Source: Irineochytrium annulatum (lineage: Eukaryota > Chytridiomycota > Chytridiomycetes > Chytridiales > Chytridiaceae). Taken from it: a stretch of DNA of 11,809 nucleotides. The stretch lies in NCBI GenBank assembly GCA_027600665.1, contig JADGJL010000939.1, positions 1 through 11,809 of the forward strand, read 5' to 3'. Every line of letters begins with the position of its first letter. The first letter of the stretch is position 1. Below, piece by piece: positions 1 through 11,809 of the stretch. Below the pieces are notes generated by a model. It saw only the letters and a list, made by a program, of their open reading frames with translations. It was not told the DNA's origin and did no database searches. The translations under genes were made by a program, and so were the position numbers.

Positions 1-47
1 GGTCGGAAGCGGGGGTGGACGGACGGGCAGGAGGGTCGTGGAGGTCG

Positions 48-842
48 ATGGCGAACTCAGGGGCGGCGTCATCTTCATCGTCTGGCGCTACCGGTACACG
101 ACCGAGGTCCAGGCGTTTACCGCGGGCCGTGTCGGACGTTGAGACGCCAGTCGAGGGTCTTATGAGGCGACTGAGGGATCACGCCGAGTCCCGGTCGCCC
201 GTGGCCGGTGCGCTTGGCGAGGAAGAGGAGGCAGGAATCAGCGCGCGTGCCCAGGCCGCGGCAGCGGCTGCCGCGCGGGGTCCCACGCCGGAGGACTCGG
301 GGATGATCCTCGATATGCTCAGCAGGCTTATGCGGGCACAGGATTTCGGCGCCGGCGTTGAGGGGTTGGAGATGACCGTGCTCGCCAGGGCGCTGCGGGA
401 CACGCACGGCGGCGGCGGCACGTTTGGCGGAGACGAGGACGATTTTGGCGGGTTGCATATTGGTGGGAGCAGCGGTGCATTCTACGGCGGAGGCTTTGGA
501 GAAGAAGAGGACGACGAACAGGCGGCCACTTACGAGTCCCTCCTCGCGTTGTCGGAGCAATTGGGGCCGGCCGTGCCCCGTGGGGCGACGGAATGGGACA
601 TTCGACAGCTGGAGGTTAAAAAGCTGACGGAGGAGGACGTGAGGGTGTCAGAGCTTGAGAGGAACAAGGAGGAGGCCGCACATAAATGTGCGATTTGCTT
701 GGAGACTTTCACGGCGGGGGAGGAGGTCATGGTCGTGAGGGGCTGCAAGCATTGGTTCCATCAGGATTGTGGGGCTCAGTGGTTTAGGACCAGCAGGAGG
801 TGTCCCACTTGCAGGGTGGATTTCACGGAGTTGCAGCCGTGA
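48..842 (+). CDS. RING-H2 finger protein, probable E3 ubiquitin ligase (5' end possibly incomplete)
   Basis: Probable E3 ubiquitin ligase that would recruit an E2 through a C-terminal RING domain. Seen: one uninterrupted frame ending at TGA 840-842. The first ATG in the window is at 48 (264 aa), but the frame stays open to the left edge, so an upstream start or exon is possible. The RING spans about residues 214-255 (nt 687-812): C-x2-C, then C-K-H-W-F-H-x2-C, ten residues, and C-P-T-C, which fits C3H2C3 (RING-H2). Ahead of it lie the segment TYESLLALSEQLG, similar to the segment before the RING in plant BIG BROTHER-type ligases, and a charged helical stretch. The N-terminal half is Ser/Ala/Gly/Glu-rich, has runs of acidic residues, and is probably disordered. 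There is no membrane segment, so it is likely cytosolic or nuclear. Substrate unknown. The family call is firm; the start is not. Confidence 0.85.
   Translation: MANSGAASSSSSGATGTRPRSRRLPRAVSDVETPVEGLMRRLRDHAESRSPVAGALGEEEEAGISARAQAAAAAAARGPTPEDSGMILDMLSRLMRAQDFGAGVEGLEMTVLARALRDTHGGGGTFGGDEDDFGGLHIGGSSGAFYGGGFGEEEDDEQAATYESLLALSEQLGPAVPRGATEWDIRQLEVKKLTEEDVRVSELERNKEEAAHKCAICLETFTAGEEVMVVRGCKHWFHQDCGAQWFRTSRRCPTCRVDFTELQP
687..812 (+). other. RING-H2 zinc-binding domain
   Basis: This region encodes eight zinc ligands in the order C, C, C, H, H, C, C, C, with C-x2-C at the start and C-P-T-C at the end. The Trp of the QWF segment after the sixth ligand is typical of RINGs that bind an E2. No zinc ligand is missing, so the domain should be active. 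Confidence 0.88.
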
Positions 843-1283
843 TGGATCGTAGTTATTCTACAACATATGAAGATTAAGGAGAGGTCGCTCGTATCACAAA
901 TTATTTAGCCTAGCTTCACAGTATTATTTATACTTAGGTTCATTGCACAGACGCATATGTATTTTCGCAATGATAAAATAAACCGTAAGTAAATCGTAAA
1001 ATAGCAAGCATATGCGGGATAATGTAATCCTGCAGATTGGAATTACGGATGATGACACCCACCCGGCCATCCACGGAAGCGAGGAGCCATCGTCGGCTGG
1101 GGAATTTGTGTCGACACCAGCCCAACGGCGTTTCTGACCTCTCGCATGGAAATGGGTCGCCCTGACACAAAAACAAGCGCGAATTTTTCCTGAAGTAGCA
1201 ACTGTTATCACAGCCAGCTGCCGTTAACCCCGACAACGGCCTCCGTCCTCCCAGCCGCCGTCGGATCGCCACCCCCAGCCGCC
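843..1283. other. Intergenic: 3' UTR of the RING gene and promoter of the tetraspan gene
   Basis: These 441 bp hold no convincing gene. The left half (about 850-1030) is AT-rich and fits a 3' UTR; it includes AATAAA at 977-982, 135 nt after the RING stop. The right half becomes GC-rich and pyrimidine-rich toward the ATG at 1284 (CCTCCGTCCTCCCAGCCGCC-like), as is common in basidiomycete leaders. ATTGG at 1036-1040 would be a CCAAT element in reverse orientation, about 245 nt upstream of the start; this is weak evidence. Minus-strand open frames here do not resemble any protein. Confidence 0.55.
977..982 (+). terminator. Candidate polyadenylation signal AATAAA
   Basis: A canonical AATAAA hexamer lies 135 nt downstream of the RING gene stop, in an AT-rich stretch. 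Fungal poly(A) signals are loose, so this is a candidate only. Confidence 0.35.
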
Positions 1284-2426
1284 ATGGTCGACGCCACTGA
1301 GACTTCCGTCCCGATGACGGACCTTGCACCCGCTTCCACTGACGAGAAGCACGAGAAGGGCACGCCCGCAGCTTCCGTCGAGATCGACGTCGCGGGCGCA
1401 CCCACACGGGGTGTCGTCAACCCGCGCAACCTCGAGCTCCCCGAAAACATCTACTACAACCCCGACGGCAAGTTCACCAAGGATTCTGTTATCCACAAGT
1501 TCACTTTAGTGTGCTTCATTGCACTCCTCGTATCATGGACAGCGACCCTGTGCGCGTTCGCGCTGCCGTACTGGCGGCAAGACCAGTACAACCGTGAGTC
1601 TCCTTTGCGGCCTGGTTTCTATCCCTTTCGCTAACGTTATATTTCATTGCGGATACAGACGGCGGCTTCTTCACCATCTGCGGCACGGCCGACGTCGTCT
1701 TCTCGCCCACCAACGGCAACACCTCCGGCCTCCTCGTCACCACGAACACGCACGAGCCCAGGTGCACCACCGTCGACACATGGATCGACAACCTCCTCGC
1801 CAGCTTCCACCAGTACGACGCTATCGACGACATCAACCCCACGAAGACCCGCCTGCAGTTCGAAGCGTCCATCTCGAGGGGTGATATCCACGCCGGCCTG
1901 TTCCTCGAGATCCTCAGGCTGTTCTTGTCCATGTTCTTTGGCCTGGGCACGTTCTACCATATCTGCTACCCATTGACCCTCGACAGGCAGAAGAGCGAGG
2001 TCAGGAGGGGGATGCTGTGTCTGCTGGGGATCTACCTCACGCCGACACTGATCATCGTAAGTTCTTTATTCATAAAACTCTCCTCTGCGTGAGCGAGGCT
2101 GACCTCTCCTCAACCATTTCACGCAGATCAACATTATCGTCGCCCTCAAGTACTGGGAGTATATCGGCGTCGGCTACTTTGACCAGTCCGCCAACGGCTA
2201 CTTCGGCCCCTGCGCGCAGGTCATGGTTGGCACCGGCATGGTCGACCTTGTTCTCCAATTCGCTTACTTCCAATGGGGCGTGAAGAGACAAAAGCTCAAG
2301 ATTCAGGGGAGGATCGACTCTGAGGAGAGCGTCAAGGTCGAGGAGGACGTTGACGAGGACGTGAGGAGGGCCGCGGCCGTGCAGAGGAGTGGTGTGGGCA
2401 GCATGGGCATAAAGGGGATGGCGTAG
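1284..2426 (+). CDS. Four-TM membrane protein, claudin/SUR7-like topology (3 exons)
   Basis: Predicted integral membrane protein of 335 aa, function unknown. Exons are 1284-1593, 1659-2056 and 2127-2426; both introns (65 and 70 nt) have GTGAGT or GTAAGT donors and CAG acceptors, and the first has a CTAAC branch point at 1631-1635. The ATG at 1284 sits in a good context (CCGCCATGG). Membrane segments lie at about 73-95, 180-206, 221-246 and 262-286. A long loop (about 97-179) joins TM1 and TM2; it carries Trp97, GGFF at 105-108, Cys111, Cys139 and an N-glycosylation sequon N124-T-S. A large extracellular loop 1 with Trp, Gly-Gly and two Cys is the arrangement seen in claudin-type and fungal SUR7/PalI-type tetraspan proteins. 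The cytosolic C-terminus is acidic then basic (297-335). Plasma-membrane localisation is inferred. Membership of a named family is not proven. Confidence 0.82.
1594..1658 (+). other. Intron 1 of the tetraspan gene
   Basis: Donor GTGAGT, branch point CTAAC at 1631-1635 and acceptor ACAG at 1655-1658 define a 65-nt intron. It interrupts codon 104 (phase 1). Removing it joins the TM1 exon to the extracellular-loop exon in frame. Confidence 0.88.
2057..2126 (+). other. Intron 2 of the tetraspan gene
   Basis: Donor GTAAGT and acceptor CGCAG define a 70-nt phase-0 intron with a CAACC-type branch region. It cuts inside TM3, and removing it restores one continuous hydrophobic helix, which supports the junction. 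Confidence 0.88.
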
Positions 2427-2465
2427 ATAGCTACGCATGCAGTAGACGAAAGTTTTCGGAACTTT
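2421..2465 (+). repeat. Two small inverted repeats at the 3' end of the tetraspan gene
   Basis: GCGTAG (2421-2426) and CTACGC (2431-2436) form a perfect 6-bp stem with a 4-nt loop; the left arm contains the stop codon. AAAGTT (2449-2454) and AACTTT (2460-2465) form a second 6-bp stem with a 5-nt loop, followed by a T-rich stretch. Role unknown; stems of this length also arise by chance. Confidence 0.4.
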
Positions 2466-2725
2466 TCCGTTGTTTTTCTTTGTCTAATCTTCCTTAACAT
2501 CTTTGAGCACCCAACTAATTCTTATACCTCGTTACGAGCTCAAGAACTCTTTTCGCGAACTCACGGGATAGAAAGCATGCCTGTATGCTCCTTATCGTTT
2601 CATTAGTATAAATTACAAACCATTCTCCGCTAAGAATACAAGTTATCTTACTTCATGCTGCTGCATATCTGCTGTTTGATAAGAAAAAGACGACGAGGAT
2701 CCTGTCCATCAGTCGGTTTCTTGTC
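2427..2725. other. Intergenic: 3' UTR of the tetraspan gene and promoter of the Mgm101-like gene
   Basis: These 299 AT-rich bp contain no full gene. They hold a T-rich 3' flank after the tetraspan stop, the TATAAAT sequence at 2607-2613 (about 113 nt upstream of the next start), and a short upstream ORF at 2655-2729. Confidence 0.5.
2607..2613 (+). promoter_or_regulatory. Candidate TATA box of the Mgm101-like gene
   Basis: TATAAAT lies about 113 nt upstream of ATG 2726 and 48 nt upstream of the short ORF at 2655. The spacing is acceptable for a core promoter, but the region is AT-rich, so chance is possible. Confidence 0.3.
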
Positions 2726-2729
2726 ATGA
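2655..2729 (+). promoter_or_regulatory. Upstream ORF whose stop overlaps the Mgm101-like start
   Basis: ATG 2655 opens a 24-codon frame that ends at TGA 2727-2729. That stop shares three bases with ATG 2726-2728 (sequence ATGA), so the short frame terminates exactly on the main start. The peptide has a K/R cluster at residues 10-14 and no acidic residue. Its start context is weak (T at -3), while the main ATG has G at -3. If transcribed, it could dampen or couple translation; alternatively it could be an alternative presequence exon. Confidence 0.4.
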
Positions 2730-3717
2730 CGAAGTTGACGAAGTGGGCGAAGTACTGGGCGGAGTACGCCCAGGCCTGCGCTGCCCTCGATCGCGGTCGC
2801 GCGGCAGCCCGTCGCATATTGGTGAGTATCATCGTTTACCCGCCTTTCTTCGCGCTTTCATCGTTGTGAATGAGCGTGACGGTGCTGGTCGGTCGTCGGG
2901 CGCAGTTGATTTCTGCACTGGGAGCGCGTGTGGATGCCCGTGAAAGATTCTTCTGACGATCAGTGCGCTTCCTTGGAGAAAGAGCCGACCTTCTTTCGCT
3001 GGTTATTAATTTTTATTAGACAGCGATACCTGAGGACGCGGTGGGCCCTCTAGCCAAGGGGAGGGATTTCCCGACGCTGGAACGAAAATCCGAGGTGAAG
3101 CTGCGCCGCATCGCCTCTGGGCCGGGACCAAAGCGCGAGCTTAAGTTGAGCGGCCGCGAAGTCAACTTGCCGGAAATGAAACGTGGCCGGTTCACTGAAT
3201 ATGTACCCTTTAACGAGCGCATTCGGGAGGCGCTGGCGGAGCCCGTCAACCCGGATGAGCTCCAAATCACGCCTAGTAAGCTCTTCGCTTCCATTTGGTC
3301 CCCATTCCGTTCTGTTGGGCTCACTCCAACATATTTCAACATTGAGGCGGCAAGGTCTACATGCCCGAAGCTTCTTACCACCGGGTCTTGATGAATGCTT
3401 TCGGGATCGGTCGCTGGCATCTGCAGCCCGACGGCGAGTTGTCGCGCAAGGGCAAGAGGCTCTCGCGCCATTACACTATGTGGGCGCATGATCGGTACAT
3501 CGCTACGGCTTGCGGCGAGGGCGTGCACAGGGAAGGCGACGGGCGTGAGGCTATCGACGGCGTTTGGGCGGACGCGTTGAGAAAATGCTCGAAAGATTTG
3601 GGTATCTTCTCGGACCTCGAGGACTCGAGCTTTATCGACATCTTCGTAAAGGAGAGATGCATGAAAAAGAAGAATGCCAGTGGCAAGTACGAGTGGCTTT
3701 TGAAGGCTCGCAAGTAG
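2726..3717 (+). CDS. Divergent Mgm101-family (Rad52-like) DNA annealing protein
   Basis: Mgm101 proteins are Rad52-related single-strand annealing proteins that maintain mitochondrial DNA. Preferred exons are 2726-2821, 2906-2939, 3024-3275 and 3347-3717, giving 250 aa, close to the family's usual length. The 3276-3346 intron (GTAAGC...GAG) is well supported: removing it restores the family segment ITP-SGKVYMPE before the AFG motif. Family matches: PVNPDELQI (117-125), AFGIGRW (145-151), GE (184-185) in the ARGE position, ALRKCSKDLGI (204-214), and F-I-x2-F with Cys232. Differences from typical members: GRW for GGW, AHD for CHG, ACGE for ARGE, Trp201 where CKSNAL normally has Lys, and KCS for RCC. 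The N-terminus is basic and aromatic and could target mitochondria. The 5' exons are uncertain: a single 198-nt intron (2822-3019) also keeps frame (240 aa). Confidence 0.75.
3276..3346 (+). other. Intron in the Mgm101-like core
   Basis: Donor GTAAGC and acceptor TTGAG, with CAAC branch-like sequence shortly before it, define a 71-nt phase-1 intron. The joined codon is AGC, and the junction restores the conserved Mgm101 block leading to AFG. The nearby AG at 3353-3354 would break the frame. Confidence 0.82.
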
Positions 3718-4015
3718 GGTCGTCCGTGGTGACGCTGTTTAGAAATATTTAGGCTGTTGATAAGTCTTCTATCGAGATGATTTGAAGGCTTGATGTGCAT
3801 AATTGTGTGTAATACATCTGTGTTGTATGAAACTTGTTGAAGGAGCTTTATATTGGTTGTCGCACATTTAATGAGATGTCAATTAAAGTCTAACTTCCTC
3901 AAGGAGAACTACTAAGAAAAGGAGTTGAAATGTACTATGCTGAAGGAAATTGTGGAAGAAATGGTGGGGAGGTAATACATTTAAAGAATAACAAATGAAC
4001 GAGGCTTAGTGTGAC
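3718..4015. other. Convergent intergenic region (shared 3' flanks)
   Basis: These 298 AT-rich bp separate the convergent Mgm101-like (+) and ABCC (-) stops. No ORF, RNA gene or strong hairpin is apparent; they presumably hold both 3' UTRs. Confidence 0.5.
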
Positions 4016-8977
<4,962 letters not shown>

Positions 8978-9544
8978 CTCGTCAATAGGAACAGAGGGGA
9001 GGTCGGGGTGACGGCGGGGAAAGCCCAGGACGCGGCCTTATAAGGACCAGGTCGGTTGAGGGCCCGTGGAGGATAAACAGGGTGGGGGGGTCTCCATGAG
9101 CTCATTGAACAGCCCATGGTCTCAACCACAAGCCTTGTCAAGCCATCTGTTCAACCGACCATGCCGTTCTTTGCGCTCTTTTTCACACGCGTGGAACGGC
9201 GGATTCTCGGTGGACGCCGTGATCGACGGCCCACGGTCAAAAAGCACGGTAACACGCGCACTCTCCCAATTAGCACACCAGCGACAAGACAAGACTTCTT
9301 CCTTCCCTCGTGCTTTGACCAAAATATACGTGATATCCAACACCTACAGAGTCCGAACGCGATTTCTTCACCTTGCAATTCCAAGGACACTGGGTTTACA
9401 GCACCGACCACATCAATTATTCATGTTCGACACGTAAAACAAACATCGAAAATGGGCATATGTGCACCCAGGAAAGCACCTACAAAATATCCTGAACTCC
9501 TAACCACACCTACAAGCCCTCAGCAGCAACCCCCCGCAAAAAAA
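8978..9544. other. Intergenic: ABCC promoter and 3' flank of the P5B gene
   Basis: These 567 bp separate two tandem minus-strand genes. The part near 8978-9060 should be the ABCC promoter and leader and contains the CCTTATAAGG palindrome. The part near 9300-9544 is AT-richer and should hold the P5B 3' UTR. Open frames on the plus strand here (such as the one from 9116) are compositionally poor and run antisense into the last P5B exon, so I do not call a gene. Confidence 0.55.
9036..9045 (-). promoter_or_regulatory. CCTTATAAGG palindrome: candidate TATA box or CArG (MADS-box) site
   Basis: The 10-bp perfect palindrome CCTTATAAGG is about 59 nt upstream of the ABCC ATG. It contains TATAA, at a distance that would place transcription start roughly 30 nt before the ATG. 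It also fits the CC(A/T)6GG core bound by SRF-type MADS-box factors. The sequence cannot say which, if either, is used. Confidence 0.45.
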
Positions 9545-11809
9545 CTACTTCTCGAAAAACTGATCCAGCACCACCTTGTAAAGCTTCCCCTTCTTCGTCC
9601 ACCTCCTCCTCTTTGCCCACGTCACAGGGGTCGGGTTCTGAGGCCTCTCGTGGCGATTCAGCACGGTCGTGAACCAGATATTGAACGTCCCGATCGTTTT
9701 GGATACGTACGGGAAGACGAGATATTCGCCGAGGAACGTGAGGGCGAAGTCGGCCACGGCGATCAGAAGAACTTGGACCCTCCCGTCAAACGGCATCGCC
9801 ATCAGGTCCAGAGCCCACACGGTGAACGGGTCCGGCATCAGCGTCGCATAGACGGTGAAGGCGATCAAGACTATAACGCTAATGACGAATGGATCTTCAC
9901 CAAAAAAAAAAAAAATTCAACCGAATTAGCAAAACAAACGACACCGACATCGCACACCATCACGCAGGTAACTTACAATTCTTCCACAAGCTCTCGCGGT
10001 ATGGGGGGCCCGAGCAGAACACGATCGCGACCGCAACGTACTGGAAGCAGCTGAGCAAGAAGACGACCGTGTTCTCGTGACACCTGAAGTTCTTGTCCCC
10101 CACGTCCGGCCTCGTAACCTCGTACCAGGGCATGGACCGAACCCAAAAAAAGATCAGGCCTTGGAACGTGGCTTGGATCGCGACCTGTCCCAGCATAGAG
10201 CTAAGAACCTTCTTGCTCACCAGGCTAGCAGTCGGCCTCTTAGCGTCAAGCCCCTTGTAAGTGCCGGACTCAGACATAAAGATGGCGACGGGGACGATGA
10301 TAGCCATGTCGACGAACAGGAACTGCAGGTCCGCGAGGTTCGACGCGAGCGAGTATAGCAGCGAAACAGACGTGAACTGAATGAGCGAGTAGACAGCCAT
10401 GTACTTAAAGCAGGCGAAACTCGTTACGAGCGCAGCGCGACCCTCTCGAATGATTCTAGGCACGCAATCAATCTCGGTCGAGCGGGATGTGAACGGGGCG
10501 GCGACAGAGGCCTCGGCTTCGGAGAGCGAAAGGCCGACATCGGCCGCCTTCAGAGCTCCACAGTCGTTCGCGCCATCGCCACAAAACCCGACGCAGTAGC
10601 CGATGTACTGGAGCTGCTCCACGAGCGTGTGCTTCTGCTCCGGCGACATCCTCGCGAAAATCTGACATTTCACTAACATCTGTGATGTGGTGTCAGCATA
10701 GTATTGCGAGAAGTGTCGCGAAAACATACCCTGTTAAAGGTGTCGTTGTCGGCATAGTCCATCATCCACTGAAATACCTCTCCAGTGATGGCAAGGCTGT
10801 AATCGAGATCGATTGGGAGAGCCTCATACAACCCGTTCGACGCAGTCCCGACCGGGGCAATCGCTTTCAAAGGCTGCGCACGTCATTAGTGAACAAAGCA
10901 AAGGATAGCACAGTAAATCGATTACACACCTTCAGTGTCGTCGGGTCCAACAAACCGCCCGCAACAAACGAATCCTCGTCCGCATCCACATCCGTCCAGA
11001 CGATCTTCGCGTTCTCATCATGCACAAAGCCCTTCATCTCGAACCTCGGCACAAAGATCCTCGACGCCGGCTCGACAAGTCCGCACTCACGAGAAACGGA
11101 CACGGCCGTTAGGATGTTGTCTCCCGTGCACATGACCTGTCTAATCTTTGCCCTGTTCAGGCTCTCGATCACCGGCGCCGTGCCAGGCTTCAGTTTGTTT
11201 TCAAACACAATGAAGCCAAGAAAGTCGAGGTCACGCTCGACGTCGTCGCGCTTCATCCGCATCACTTTCAACCATGAGATATTCTCGAGGCGCTTCCAAG
11301 CACATGCGATGACGCGGTAGCCGTGGTGGGCGTAGTTCTTCAGGAGTTCGTCGTAGTCCGCCGGCACTATACAATGCAATCAGCATTCAAATCACCAACT
11401 AAAAATCAAGTTAAAACTTACAAGACTCCGCCGTGCAAATCCCCTTCATCACCTCCGGCGCGCCCTTCACAAAGACCTCAAACTCCCGCGAATTACCAGT
11501 CGGCGAGGTAGCAAGCCCTGCAATCCCCGTGCCCGCGCCTACAACTCCGTCTGCCGACAACGGAGACAGCGGCGACTGTCCAACGCCCATTCCAACCCCG
11601 CGCGCCGGCTGATCTGCGCCCCCATCCAGCCCGACAACGTCCGACACGCCCGCGAGCGACTCGGCCGAGTACCTGAGCCGCTTAACGACGACGCTCATCC
11701 TCCGCAGCGAGCTCATAAACTCAAACGACCGCACAACGCCGAGCTCCGTCTGAACCGGCGACGGCGCCCCGTCCTCTCCCATTCCGCCCTTCATAACACA
11801 CTCCCAGAA
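9545..11809 (-). CDS. YPK9: P5B-type P-type ATPase (YPK9/ATP13A2-like), C-terminal half, 5' end outside window
   Basis: P5B ATPases are vacuolar/lysosomal polyamine transporters; yeast Ypk9 also affects metal tolerance. Five exons lie in the window: 11809-11422 (open to the edge), 11366-10930, 10873-10730, 10679-9977 and 9894-9545, 673 codons plus stop; all four introns (50-82 nt) keep frame. Numbering from the edge: N-domain with LRRMSV and KGAPE (115-119), P-domain TGDN (210-213), ARMSPEQK (332-339), hinge GDGANDCGALK (357-367), then LSEAEASVAAPF, where the SEAEAS wording marks P5B rather than P5A. Six membrane helices (M5-M10) follow from about 394 to 650, then a basic C-terminal tail. The A-domain, M1-M4 and the phosphorylated Asp (DKTGT) should lie beyond the right edge. 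An insertion of about 59 residues splits the N-domain. No frameshift or lost residue is seen. Confidence 0.9.
9895..9976 (-). other. Last intron of the P5B gene, with T14 tract
   Basis: Donor GTAAGT at 9976 and acceptor GAAG at 9895 define an 82-nt phase-1 intron. A CTAAT branch point is followed by 14 consecutive T on the minus strand (A14 at 9902-9915) just before the acceptor. The first AG after this tract restores the frame and gives the segment WKNYPF before M9, which supports the junction despite the A at position -3. Confidence 0.8.
11489..11665 (-). other. Gly/Ser/Ala-rich insertion in the P5B nucleotide-binding domain
   Basis: About 59 residues of low-complexity Gly/Ser/Ala/Val/Pro sequence separate VVKRLRY from the EFEVFVKGAPE motif. 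These two blocks are normally almost adjacent in P-type ATPase N-domains. The frame is open throughout and no splice-site pair would cleanly remove it, so it is read as coding. Confidence 0.7.

Noticed and set aside
1021..1045. Imperfect palindrome GGATAATGTAATCC in the tetraspan promoter
   Set aside because: Arms of only 4 bp in AT-rich DNA, well within chance.
940..1407. 155-codon minus-strand open frame upstream of the tetraspan gene
   Set aside because: Overlaps exon 1 of the tetraspan gene antisense and has no recognisable domain or splice structure.
2743..2943. Alternative frame reading through the first Mgm101-like intron
   Set aside because: It begins with GTG, reads across a good GTGAGT donor, and does not join in frame to the conserved core.
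9116..10054. 312-codon plus-strand open frame
   Set aside because: It runs antisense to the last exons of the P5B gene, crosses the A14 tract, is rich in Arg/Pro/His/Thr as shadow frames are in GC-rich DNA, and resembles no family.
9545..11809. P5A (SPF1/ATP13A1) identity for the P-type ATPase
   Set aside because: The segment after GDGANDCGALKAADVG reads LSEAEASVAAPF, the P5B form; P5A proteins have a LGDAS-type sequence at that place.

Overview
This window looks like nuclear DNA of a filamentous fungus, most likely a basidiomycete (Agaricomycotina). The reasons are GC-rich coding sequence, genes interrupted by many short introns (about 50-84 nt) with GTRNGT donors, CTRAY-like branch points and YAG acceptors, short intergenic gaps, and gene families typical of fungi. 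I see no rRNA, tRNA, CRISPR array, transposon or phage gene, and nothing suggesting a bacterial operon. Species cannot be named from the sequence.

Layout, left to right: (1) the C-terminal part or whole of a RING-H2 E3 ubiquitin ligase (+, to 842). (2) A three-exon gene for a four-helix membrane protein with a claudin/SUR7-like layout (+, 1284-2426). (3) A divergent member of the Mgm101 (Rad52-related) single-strand annealing family (+, 2726-3717), whose 5' exons are uncertain. (4) An eight-exon ABCC-type (MRP/YCF1-like) transporter (-, 8977-4016, 1501 aa), reconstructed with every exon junction in phase. (5) The last five exons (673 codons) of a P5B-type P-type ATPase (YPK9/ATP13A2-like; -, from beyond the right edge to 9545). 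The ABCC and P5B genes lie in tandem on the minus strand, separated by 567 bp. The Mgm101-like and ABCC genes converge on a 298-bp gap.

How they may work together: the two transporters belong to families that in yeast act on the vacuole membrane. YCF1-type ABCC pumps move glutathione conjugates and metal-thiolates; P5B ATPases are polyamine transporters linked to metal tolerance. Their adjacency could mean a shared detoxification role or could be chance. The other three genes (ubiquitination, membrane organisation, DNA annealing in mitochondria) have no evident pathway link with them.

Most second looks concern variations inside known families: a highly divergent Mgm101 homologue with a periodic N-terminus and an upstream ORF whose stop overlaps its start codon; a K/E/G-rich insertion in NBD2 and degenerate ATP-site residues in the ABCC protein; a Gly/Ser-rich insertion in the P5B nucleotide-binding domain; and a claudin-like signature in the tetraspan protein. 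I did not find a clearly novel multi-gene system.
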